Assembly (NCBI RefSeq): GCF_019977295.1
Contig: NZ_AP024651.1
Coordinates: 868,001-932,000 of the forward strand
DNA from: Arthrobacter sp. StoSoilB20
GTDB taxonomy: Bacteria; Actinomycetota; Actinomycetes; Actinomycetales; Micrococcaceae
Length of the DNA stretch: 64,000 nucleotides
Direction of reading: 5' to 3'
The notes below the pieces were generated by a model. That model worked only from the letters and a program-made list of their open reading frames with translations. It did no database searches and had not been told where the DNA came from. Position 1 is the first letter of the stretch. Each line of letters starts with the position of its first letter. Positions 51,777 through 59,864 of the stretch are shown piece by piece. The position numbers and the translations under genes are program-made.

Positions 51777-53195
51777 CTACGCCCGGACCAGTGCGAGGAC
51801 GCGGTCGCGGATCTTCTCCATGGTGGGCTGGTCCTTGGCCTCTGCGTTCAGGCGGAGGAAGGGCTCGGTGTTGGATGGGCGCAGGTTGAACCACCAGCTG
51901 CCATCCTTGGCCGTGAAGGTGCTGCCGTCCATGTGGTCGATCTCGACGTCCTCGGTTTCAAAGTCGACGCGAACGCGTTCCACAGCGCCTGCTTTGTCCT
52001 CGATCTCCGAGTTGATCTCGCCGGAGGATACGTAGGGCTCGTACTGGCGGCCCAGTTCGGACAGCGGACCGTCCTGCTCGCCGAGGGCGGCCAGGACGTG
52101 CATGGCGGCAAGCATGCCGGTGTCAGCGTTCCAGAAATCGCGGAAATAGAAGTGGGCGGAGTGCTCTCCGCCGAAGACCGCGCCTTCCTCGGCCATGACC
52201 GCTTTGATGAAGGAGTGACCCACGCGGGTCCGTACCGCACGGCCGCCATCCTTGGCGACAAGCTCGGGCACGGCCTTGGAGGTGAGCAAATTGTGAATGA
52301 TCACAGGGGTTTCTTCGCCCGCAGCTTGTGCACGGGCAATTTCCCGGCGGGCCACCATTCCGGTGATCGCAGACGGGGAGACGGGCTCACCCTTCTCATC
52401 GATCACAAAGCAGCGGTCAGCGTCGCCGTCGAACGCCAGGCCAATGTCCGCGCCGTGTTTGATGACGGCGGCCTGCAGGTCCCGGAGGTTTTCCGGTTCC
52501 AAGGGGTTGGCCGGGTGGTTGGGGAAGGAGCCGTCCAACTCGAAGTAGAGCGGGACGATCTCGAACGGCAGGGCCGGGAGCAGTTTGTCACCGAGGACTG
52601 CGGGAGTGGTCAGTCCGGCCATGCCGTTGCCGGCGTCCACCACCATTTTCAGTGGACGGGAACCGGAGAGATCCACCAACTGGCGCAGGTATTCCGAGTA
52701 ATCCTTCAAGACATCGCGCACGCCGATTTCACCGCGGGTGCCCGCGGCCGGGATGGTGCCTGAGTTCAGGTATTGCTCGGCCAGGGCCTGGATTTCCTTC
52801 AGGCCGGACTCCGAGGAAATGGGTTGGGCGCCGGCCTTGGCCATTTTGATGCCGTTGTACTCGGCAGGGTTGTGGCTGGCGGTGAACGTTGCCCCGGCTG
52901 CGTTCAAGGCGCCGCACGCGTAGTACAGCTCATCGGTGGAAATAAGGTCCAGCAAAAGGACATCAGCGCCACGCGTGGCCGCACCGTTGGCGAATGCCTG
53001 GCTGAACTCGGGGGAGGACGGACGCATGTCCCCACCGACCAGGACCGTCTGGCCTTCAAGTCCGAGGACGTCGATGAAGGCAGCACCGACGGCCTCGACG
53101 ATTTCAGCCGTAATGGATTCACCCACGATCCCACGGACGTCATACGCCTTGAAGGAGGCCGAGAGGTCGAATGTCTTGTTCTGCTCGCTAGTCAC
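51777..53195 (-). CDS. manB: Phosphomannomutase / phosphoglucomutase
   Basis: 472 aa from the GTG at 53195 (AGGA 8 nt upstream). Interconverts hexose-6-P and hexose-1-P. Four-domain alpha-D-phosphohexomutase pattern: KAYDVRGIVGE, catalytic Ser in ATFTASHNPAEYNGIKM, metal loop AFDGDADRCFVIDEKG, sugar-specificity loop GGEHSAHFYFRDFW and the C-terminal phosphate-binding RPSNTEPFLRL. The product GDP-mannose or glucose-1-P would feed polysaccharide and glycolipid synthesis. Substrate preference is uncertain. Confidence 0.93.
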   Translation of the reverse strand: MTSEQNKTFDLSASFKAYDVRGIVGESITAEIVEAVGAAFIDVLGLEGQTVLVGGDMRPSSPEFSQAFANGAATRGADVLLLDLISTDELYYACGALNAAGATFTASHNPAEYNGIKMAKAGAQPISSESGLKEIQALAEQYLNSGTIPAAGTRGEIGVRDVLKDYSEYLRQLVDLSGSRPLKMVVDAGNGMAGLTTPAVLGDKLLPALPFEIVPLYFELDGSFPNHPANPLEPENLRDLQAAVIKHGADIGLAFDGDADRCFVIDEKGEPVSPSAITGMVARREIARAQAAGEETPVIIHNLLTSKAVPELVAKDGGRAVRTRVGHSFIKAVMAEEGAVFGGEHSAHFYFRDFWNADTGMLAAMHVLAALGEQDGPLSELGRQYEPYVSSGEINSEIEDKAGAVERVRVDFETEDVEIDHMDGSTFTAKDGSWWFNLRPSNTEPFLRLNAEAKDQPTMEKIRDRVLALVRA

Positions 53196-53320
53196 GCGCT
53201 CAATCCTACTGTGGCAACGCAAACGGGCAGGCACGCACGGACCTTCCTTGTGGATAATTGTTGTCCACATAGCGGGGTCTGCGGGTGATGGCTGTCAGGG
53301 CCGGCTGGAATACTGGGGTG

Positions 53321-55486
53321 ATGGCCAACGAACCCCAAAACACTGCAGTTTCCGTGCAATCACCCACCCAGCAGCAAGCATTGGCCTGCCTGCGGGAGTT
53401 GGTGGGGCACCCCGAAGCCCGGTTCCATGATGGCCAATATGAGGCCATTGAAGCGTTGGTTGATGCCGGGCGCAGGGCCTTGGTGGTCCAGCGCACGGGG
53501 TGGGGAAAGTCCGCTGTCTACTTCGTTGCATCCTTGTTGCTGCGAAAGCGTGGAGCGGGCCCTACCCTGATTGTTTCGCCGCTGCTGGCGCTCATGCGCG
53601 ACCAGGTTGCCGCAGCCGCCCGGGCTGGAGTGCGGGCTGTTGCCATCAACTCCGCAAATGCCTTGGAGTGGGATACCGTACTGGCCCAGTTGGCCGCTGA
53701 CGAGGTTGACGTTCTCCTGGTCTCGCCCGAACGGCTGACCAACCCTTCCTTCAGGGAGAACCAGCTTCCGGAGCTCATCCGGCGTACCGGTCTGCTGGTC
53801 ATCGATGAAGCCCACTGCATATCGGACTGGGGACACGATTTCCGCCCGGACTACCGCCGCATCGCAGACCTCATAGCCCAGCTGCCGCCATCCGTGCCTG
53901 TCCTGGCAACCACCGCTACGGCCAACTCCAGGGTGGTCCACGATATCGAAGAGCAACTTGGCGAGGGCGTGCTGACCATCCGTGGTGCGCTGGGCCGTGA
54001 ATCGCTGCGGCTCGGAGTGCTGACACTGCCCGATTCCCGGGACCGGCTTGGTTGGTTGTTGACCCACCTTGCGGACATGCCCGGGAGCGGGATTATCTAC
54101 ACACTCACGGTCTCGGCGGCCGAGGATACTGCCAGGCTCCTTGCTGAAGCCGGACACAATGTCCTTTCCTACACTGGCAGGACGGACCCAGCAGACAGGG
54201 AGCGTGCCGAACAGCTCCTCAAGGACAACCAGGTGAAGGCCCTCGTGGCCACCTCCGCCCTGGGAATGGGCTTCGACAAGCCGGACCTGGGCTTCGTCAT
54301 CCACCTTGGCGCGCCATCGTCGCCAGTTGCCTATTACCAGCAGGTTGGCCGTGCAGGACGTGGGGCGGCCAACGCCGATGTCCTGCTGCTTCCCGGCTCC
54401 GAGGACCGTGAGATCTGGCAGTATTTCGCCACGGCATCCATGCCGTCCGCCGAGAAGGCGAACGCCGTACTGGCAGTCCTCGGTGAAGCCGGTTCGGCCC
54501 TGTCAACGGTGGCGCTGGAAGCCAGGGTGGACCTTCGCCGTACGCCTTTGGAACTCCTCCTCAAGGTCCTGGCGGTAGATGGAGCTGTGGAACGGGTTGG
54601 CGGAGGATGGCGTTCCACAGGCTTGCCGTGGAACTACGACGCCGAGCGCTACGCCCGTATCGCCGAGGCCAGGGTGGATGAGCAGGATTCCATGGTGATC
54701 TACCAGGACACCGCGGGATGCCGCATGGAATACATCACCTCGGTGCTGGACGACGAAACGGCTGCCGCTTGTGGGCGCTGCGACAACTGCGCTGGCCGGT
54801 GGTTCCCCGTGGACGTCGCGGCCTCGGCATCCGACGCCGCCGGGCAAACCCTGCGCCGTGCAGGAATAGCGTTGGAACCACGGCTGCAGTGGCCAAGTGG
54901 CATGGACCGTCTCGGAGTACCGGTCAAGGGAAAGATCAAGCCGGACGAAAGCGTGGCCGAGGGGCGGATTCTGGCCAGGCTCACCGACCTTGGCTGGGGT
55001 GGAGCATTGCGGGAGTTGTTTGCTGCCGGTGCCCCTGATCGGCCCGTTGACCCTGCCATGCTGCAGGCGTGTGTCCAGGTCCTTCGCGAATGGTCCGGAG
55101 CGGAGGGCGGAACCCCGTGGAGCGGAGCCGGACGTCCGGCGGCAGTTGTCAGCATTCCTTCACGAAGCAAGCCGCAGTTGGTCGAATCCCTGGCTCAAGG
55201 AATAGCGGGCATCGGACGGATGCCGTACCTCGGGCAGCTCCAACCCCAGCATGGCGGGCCCACCGGCGCACGTGGCGGCAACAGTGCTTACCGCTTGGCA
55301 GGGGTGTGGGACAGGCTCGTGGTCGGACCGGACCTCGCCCAGGCTTTGGCAGGTCTCGGTGGCCAACCCGTGCTGTTGGTCGATGACCTCATTGACAGCC
55401 GCTGGACCATGACGGTCTCGGCCAGGGCGTTGCGCCAGGCCGGAGTGGGCGCGGTGCTGCCGCTCGCGCTGGCCCAAGCCGGGTAG
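53321..55486 (+). CDS. recQ: RecQ-family helicase fused to a phosphoribosyltransferase-like domain
   Basis: 721 aa from the ATG at 53321; an in-frame ATG at 53288 is an alternative. Motif I TGWGKSAVYF (Lys63), motif II LLVIDEAHCISDWGHDF, motif III LATTATANSR, and the helicase C part with ALGMGFDKPDLGFVIHLGAP and QQVGRAGRG. The RecQ zinc site is CRMEY...CGRCDNC. The last 170 residues are unlike classical RecQ and hold a PRTase-like sequence, ending VLLVDDLIDSRWTMTVSARA, which resembles the PRPP loop. RecQ-PRTase fusions occur in actinobacteria; the PRTase role is unknown. The 3' end merges into a 20-bp tandem repeat. Confidence 0.9.
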   Translation: MANEPQNTAVSVQSPTQQQALACLRELVGHPEARFHDGQYEAIEALVDAGRRALVVQRTGWGKSAVYFVASLLLRKRGAGPTLIVSPLLALMRDQVAAAARAGVRAVAINSANALEWDTVLAQLAADEVDVLLVSPERLTNPSFRENQLPELIRRTGLLVIDEAHCISDWGHDFRPDYRRIADLIAQLPPSVPVLATTATANSRVVHDIEEQLGEGVLTIRGALGRESLRLGVLTLPDSRDRLGWLLTHLADMPGSGIIYTLTVSAAEDTARLLAEAGHNVLSYTGRTDPADRERAEQLLKDNQVKALVATSALGMGFDKPDLGFVIHLGAPSSPVAYYQQVGRAGRGAANADVLLLPGSEDREIWQYFATASMPSAEKANAVLAVLGEAGSALSTVALEARVDLRRTPLELLLKVLAVDGAVERVGGGWRSTGLPWNYDAERYARIAEARVDEQDSMVIYQDTAGCRMEYITSVLDDETAAACGRCDNCAGRWFPVDVAASASDAAGQTLRRAGIALEPRLQWPSGMDRLGVPVKGKIKPDESVAEGRILARLTDLGWGGALRELFAAGAPDRPVDPAMLQACVQVLREWSGAEGGTPWSGAGRPAAVVSIPSRSKPQLVESLAQGIAGIGRMPYLGQLQPQHGGPTGARGGNSAYRLAGVWDRLVVGPDLAQALAGLGGQPVLLVDDLIDSRWTMTVSARALRQAGVGAVLPLALAQAG

Positions 55487-55586
55487 TGCCGACCCATCCC
55501 GGGTAGGGCTGGCCCAAGCCGGGTGGTGCCGACCCATCCCGGGTAGTGCCGACCCATCCCGGGTAGTGCCGCCCAAACAGGGTCGT
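55468..55586 (+). repeat. 20-bp tandem repeat at the recQ 3' end
   Basis: Six units of about 20 bp, either GCTGGCCCAAGCCGGGTAGT or GCCGACCCATCCCGGGTAGT types. Each carries the TAG that ends recQ in the first unit. The repeat lies partly in the last six codons and runs 100 bp beyond. The following 120 bp to the MFS gene holds no visible gene. Confidence 0.85.
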
Positions 55587-55706
55587 GCACTGGTCGCTCA
55601 CCGGTAGAACTACGTCATGTTGTGATCGCTCCCACGCTGCATCTATAGGATCGAGCAAACAGCCTGCTGCCCGTCGCAGGCCTACGCCAGAACCCGGACC
55701 GGAGCC

Positions 55707-57173
55707 ATGAGCGCAAACCCGAGCAACACCGACGTCGACGCCACCGAACATACGACGTGGCGGCCGCGCCTGGCACTGCTGGTGGCAGCGACATTCTTCA
55801 TGGAGTTCCTGGATGGGACCATCCTGACCACGGCCATTCCCAGCATCGCCTCCGATTTCCGAGTGGCACCGGCCGACATTAACATCACCATGACCGCGTA
55901 CCTGGTGACGGTGGCCATGGGCATTCCGTTGAGCAGTTGGCTGGCGGAGCGTTTTGGTGCCCGTAGGATCTTCTGTCTCGCAATTTCGGTCTTCACCATT
56001 GCCTCCCTGCTCTGCGCGATCAGCACCGACCTGACCATGCTCACCCTCAGCCGGGTAGCCCAGGGGATGGGCGGAGCCATGATGGTACCCGTGGGCACCC
56101 TGGTGGTGCTTCGGGGCACACCCAAGTCCGAGCTTCTGCGCGCCACCGCCTACCTCGTGTGGCCGGGGCTCCTTGCACCTGTCTTGGCGCCGATGGTGGG
56201 CGGGGCACTGACTACCTTCCTGTCTTGGCACTGGATCTTCATCATCAACGTTCCACTCGGCCTGGCTGCTTTCATCGCCGCCCTGAGGCTGGTACCGCGG
56301 ACCCAGCTTGACGGGAAACGGCGTTTGGACTGGTTCGGACTCCTCCTGACGACCCTGGGCGTAGGTGCGTTGGTGGTGGGCCTGGAGACTTTGGGTGGGC
56401 ATGCATCCAACCTCCTTGCCGCAGGAGTGGTCTTCGCGGGGGTCCTGTCCCTTGCAGGCGCAGTCTGGTGGATGGGGAAAGCGAAGGTACCCCTGTTCAA
56501 CCTCGGCGTCTTTGGCACCCGGACCTTCAGGGCTACCTCCACGGGTGGGTTTATTTACAGGCTCACCATCAGCTCCGTCCCATTCCTGTTGCCGTTGATG
56601 TTCCAGGACGGGTTTGGCTGGGATCCCCTGAAAGCAGGTGTGATGGTGGCGGCCGTGTTCGTTGGCAACATAGGAATCAAGCCGGCGACTACGCCTTTGA
56701 TCAGGCGTTTTGGGTTCAAGCCGGTGCTGGTCTTCGCCTCGTTCGCCTCGGCTGTGACGTTTGCCCTGTGCGCTTTCCTTGACGCCCAGACCCCTGAGCC
56801 CCTCATTTTCGCCCTGTTGCTGTTCAGCGGCGCCTTCCGTTCCATCGGTTTCTCTGCCTACGCCTCGGTTCAGTATGCGGACATCGTTCCCGGGCAGTTG
56901 CCCTCCGCCAACGCCATCTCGGCAACGCTTGTCCAGTTGGCGGCCGCGGCCGGGATTGCGGTGGGCGCTTTGTTCCTGCGCTTGTTCGAGGCCACTGATG
57001 CCTTCGGCCCGGACCAGGTGGCGGCGTACAAGGGTGCTTTCGTGGCCATGGCTGCCTTGATGCTGATCAGCACCGTGGACAGCCTCACCCTGCACCGCCA
57101 TGCGGGGGCTGAGGTCAGCGGCGGCGTCACAACCGGAAGAGGCAAAACCAGCAGAGCACAGCGGGGGAGCTAA
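55707..57173 (+). CDS. DHA2 (EmrB-type) MFS exporter
   Basis: 488 aa, 14 predicted spans. Signature LDGTILTTAIPSIASDF at the first helix, motif A near LSSWLAERFGARRIF, and the DHA2 motif C region LVWPGLLAPVLAPMVGGALT. Such proteins use the proton gradient to export drugs, detergents or siderophores. No regulator adjoins it. The ATG at 55707 was chosen because the preceding bases carry GGAGCC. Confidence 0.92.
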   Translation: MSANPSNTDVDATEHTTWRPRLALLVAATFFMEFLDGTILTTAIPSIASDFRVAPADINITMTAYLVTVAMGIPLSSWLAERFGARRIFCLAISVFTIASLLCAISTDLTMLTLSRVAQGMGGAMMVPVGTLVVLRGTPKSELLRATAYLVWPGLLAPVLAPMVGGALTTFLSWHWIFIINVPLGLAAFIAALRLVPRTQLDGKRRLDWFGLLLTTLGVGALVVGLETLGGHASNLLAAGVVFAGVLSLAGAVWWMGKAKVPLFNLGVFGTRTFRATSTGGFIYRLTISSVPFLLPLMFQDGFGWDPLKAGVMVAAVFVGNIGIKPATTPLIRRFGFKPVLVFASFASAVTFALCAFLDAQTPEPLIFALLLFSGAFRSIGFSAYASVQYADIVPGQLPSANAISATLVQLAAAAGIAVGALFLRLFEATDAFGPDQVAAYKGAFVAMAALMLISTVDSLTLHRHAGAEVSGGVTTGRGKTSRAQRGS

Positions 57174-57287
57174 GCCCGGCGGCAGAGTGAAGCGCGGCTG
57201 AGCTCCTGCCCCTTTGCGCATCCGGAATTCATGCACGTCGGCTATACCTCCGGATTTCGGCGGGAGGAAGCACGCTTAAACGCAAAA

Positions 57288-57313
57288 GGTCCCGGTTTCG
57301 AAAAACCGGGACC
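57288..57313 (-). terminator. Terminator of tRNA-Ser(GCT)
   Basis: GGTCCCGGTTT pairs with AAACCGGGACC around a CGAA loop, with a T-rich tail on the minus strand, 6 bp from the tRNA end. Confidence 0.85.
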
Positions 57314-57319
57314 AATTCG

Positions 57320-57407
57320 CGGAGACGGGGGGATTTGAACCCCCGGTGGAGTTGTGCCCCACACTTCATTAGCAGTGAAGCCCATTCGGCCGCTCTGGCA
57401 CGTCTCC
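57320..57407 (-). tRNA. tRNA-Ser(GCT)
   Basis: Class II tRNA: acceptor GGAGACG/CGTCTCC with discriminator G, anticodon arm CTTCA-CTGCTAA-TGAAG giving anticodon GCT, long variable arm, and T arm GGGGGTTCAAATCCCCC. CCA is not encoded. Confidence 0.96.
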
Positions 57408-57490
57408 CTTTGCTATTGCTAGCCCACCAAGGATACGCAGAACGTGGCGTCCAGCGCAAAACAGCCTTTGCCAAGCTCCCCAATTCGATG

Positions 57491-57575
57491 GTTCCCTGCC
57501 AGCCGTGCCGTTCGCGCGGCACTCTCAGCAGGGAACCCCCGAAACGGGGAGGGCCTCTCCCACGAAATGGGAGGG
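57491..57575 (-). other. Three consecutive stem-loops beyond the S9 peptidase gene
   Basis: GGTTCCCTGC/GCAGGGAACC (with inner GTGCCG/CGGCAC), CCCCGAAACGGGG, and CCTCTCCCA/TGGGAGGG follow one another between the peptidase gene and tRNA-Ser. They are compact enough to terminate the peptidase transcript, or to form a processed RNA. Confidence 0.45.
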
Positions 57576-59804
57576 TCAGTCGCTTCCAGCCAACGAACGC
57601 CACAGGAAGTGGTTGCTCCGCGCCTGCAACGCCGCGGCCTGCCTGTTGTCCGATGCGCCGGCGTGGCCACCTTCAAGGGCCTCGTGGAACCAGACGTTCG
57701 GGATGCCCATGGCCTGCATGCGGGCAGCCATCTTGCGGGCTTGGACGGGTCCCACCCGGTCATCGGAAGTGGCAGTCCAGATGAACGTCTCGGGGTACTC
57801 CACGCCATCGCGAAGGAGGTGGTACGGCGAGAAGGTTCGGATGAACTCCCATTGTGCGGGGACATCGGGGTCCCCGTATTCGGCAATCCATGAATAACCG
57901 GCGGAGAGCTTGGTGTAACGGCGCATGTCCAGGAGCGGCACTCCGCAGGACACGGCACCGAACAGTTCGGGGTACTGCGTGAGCATGTTCCCCACCAGCA
58001 GCCCGCCGTTGGAGCCGCCGACGCATCCCAGGCGTGCCCGGCTGGTGACCCCGCGGGAGATCAGGTCGCGGGCCACGGCAGCGAAGTCCTCATAGGCCCG
58101 GTGACGGTTTTCCTGGAGTGCAGCCCGGTGCCAGGAAGGTCCGTATTCGCCGCCGCCCCGGATGTTGGCCACCACATATACGCCGCCGCGCGAGTGTGGT
58201 CCGGCGCCGTCTCCAGCGGAAGGACCAGCAGTTCGCCGTTCAAGCCATGCGCGGCCGATGGTTCCGCTGTAGGCCGGGGTCCGGGAGATTTCGAATCCGC
58301 CGTAGCCGGAGAGCTGGGTGGGGTTTTGGCCGTCGAGCACCAGATCCCTGGACGCTACCTGGAAGTACGGAACCTTCGTTCCATCTGCGGAGACGGCAAA
58401 GTGCTGCTGGACCTCGTACGCGGCTTCGTTGAAGAACGACGGCGACCGCTTCACTTCCGCATGCCGGCTCACCACGCCGCCGGACTGCTTGTCCCCGGCG
58501 GTGGTGAGGGTTCCCCGGGTCAGGGTGGTGGGAGTGATGAAGCCGGTGGCCACCAGCCAGAAGTCATTGCCGGCAGCGCCTTGGTCTTCGTCATCCACGG
58601 CATAGGCGTTGACGTCATGCAGGGGTGGACAGGCGTCCAGGGGGGTGGACGCCCAGGCACCTGCGGAGTCAACCGTGGAAGGGTCCAGTACCCGGATCTC
58701 CGAAGAAACGTCACGCAGGAGGTTCAGCAGCAGGTAGTCCTTGGTCCAGCTCCAGGACTGCAGCGAGGTCTGGGTATCCGGTGTGAACAGGACCAGCAGT
58801 GTACGGGATCCGGCCAGGTAGGACTCAAAATCGGCAGCCAGCAGCGATCCGGCAGGGTAGAGGGAACCGGACAGCTCCCAGTCTTTCTGCGGACGGAACA
58901 GCAACCAGTCGCGGTGTGCACTGATGTTGACGTCCGTGGGAACGTCGATTGCCACCCACGAGTCATCGCGCAGCAGCCAGGTGCTCCTGTTGTAGAAATC
59001 GATGTAGTCCACGGCGAAGGTGCGCTCGTAGCCGGGGGTTGAATCGTGGGCCACCATGGCCAGCATGTGGTCTTGGGGGATCTCGAATAGTCGCTCCGCC
59101 TCGGCCAGCGTCTGGCCGCGTCGGAGCTTTACGCCCGTCCGGGCGTAGGAGGACGTCGTTGCAGGCAGCCCGTCCGCTGTGCTGGATACCAGCAAAGTGT
59201 CCGCATCGAGCCAGCTCACATTTCCTTTGGCGGTGGGGAGGTCGAAGCCGCCCTCCACAAAGGTGCGGGATTCGACGTCGAACTCGCGGTGCCGGTCCGC
59301 ATCGCCGCCGTCGGGGGAGAGCGAGACCATGGCCAGCCGGTACTCCCTGCCGTCGGCCGGCCGGAGGAAGCCGGCGCCGTGGAAGACCCACTCCACGCCT
59401 TCGGCGGCGGAAAGAGCGTCGATGTCCAGCAGGACATCCCATTCCGGCTGCTCAGTGAGGTAGCTTTCCCAGGTGGTGCGGCGCCAGAGGCCTTTCGGGT
59501 GTTCCTGGTCTTTCCAGAAGTTGTAGTAGTAGTCCCCGCGTTTGGAAACCATGGCGATGCGGTCCGTTGAGTCGAGGACTTCCAGGATCCCGGCTTCAAC
59601 AGCGGCGTACCCGGCGTCTTCGAGCAGTTCTTCGGTGCGGGCGTTCTGTTCACGGACCCACGCCAGCTGTTCTTCGCCGTGGATGTCCTCGAGCCAGACG
59701 TTCTCATCGGTGGGCTCAGGCGCGAGGTCTGCGGCATGGCGCGGCCCGGAGGTAGTGGTGCCCGTCCCGGGAAGTGGCGTCTGATCAGCTTCTGTGGTGG
59801 TCAT
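57576..59804 (-). CDS. S9 family prolyl oligopeptidase-like peptidase
   Basis: About 742 aa from the ATG at 59804. N-terminal beta-propeller (about 60-400) and C-terminal alpha/beta hydrolase. Catalytic Ser in RARLGCVGGSNGGLLVGNML, Asp in WTATSDDRVGPVQARKM and His in ALEGGHAGASDN; DMRRYTKLSAGYSWIAEYGD is the usual proline-pocket strip. No signal peptide, so cytosolic. It cleaves small peptides after Pro; exact substrate unknown. Divergent from the FAD-binding gene with a 60-bp shared region. Confidence 0.93.
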   Translation of the reverse strand: MTTTEADQTPLPGTGTTTSGPRHAADLAPEPTDENVWLEDIHGEEQLAWVREQNARTEELLEDAGYAAVEAGILEVLDSTDRIAMVSKRGDYYYNFWKDQEHPKGLWRRTTWESYLTEQPEWDVLLDIDALSAAEGVEWVFHGAGFLRPADGREYRLAMVSLSPDGGDADRHREFDVESRTFVEGGFDLPTAKGNVSWLDADTLLVSSTADGLPATTSSYARTGVKLRRGQTLAEAERLFEIPQDHMLAMVAHDSTPGYERTFAVDYIDFYNRSTWLLRDDSWVAIDVPTDVNISAHRDWLLFRPQKDWELSGSLYPAGSLLAADFESYLAGSRTLLVLFTPDTQTSLQSWSWTKDYLLLNLLRDVSSEIRVLDPSTVDSAGAWASTPLDACPPLHDVNAYAVDDEDQGAAGNDFWLVATGFITPTTLTRGTLTTAGDKQSGGVVSRHAEVKRSPSFFNEAAYEVQQHFAVSADGTKVPYFQVASRDLVLDGQNPTQLSGYGGFEISRTPAYSGTIGRAWLERRTAGPSAGDGAGPHSRGGVYVVANIRGGGEYGPSWHRAALQENRHRAYEDFAAVARDLISRGVTSRARLGCVGGSNGGLLVGNMLTQYPELFGAVSCGVPLLDMRRYTKLSAGYSWIAEYGDPDVPAQWEFIRTFSPYHLLRDGVEYPETFIWTATSDDRVGPVQARKMAARMQAMGIPNVWFHEALEGGHAGASDNRQAAALQARSNHFLWRSLAGSD

Positions 59805-59864
59805 CGCCCCATCCAAGCAACAGTGTTCGACTGGAAGCAAGTCACACAGAAGTTAGGCTTGAGC

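Noticed and set aside
59679..59864. Upstream extension of the FAD/NAD(P)-binding gene
   Set aside because: It overlaps the start of the peptidase gene and lacks the conserved dinucleotide-binding start; GTG at 59865 is the better start.
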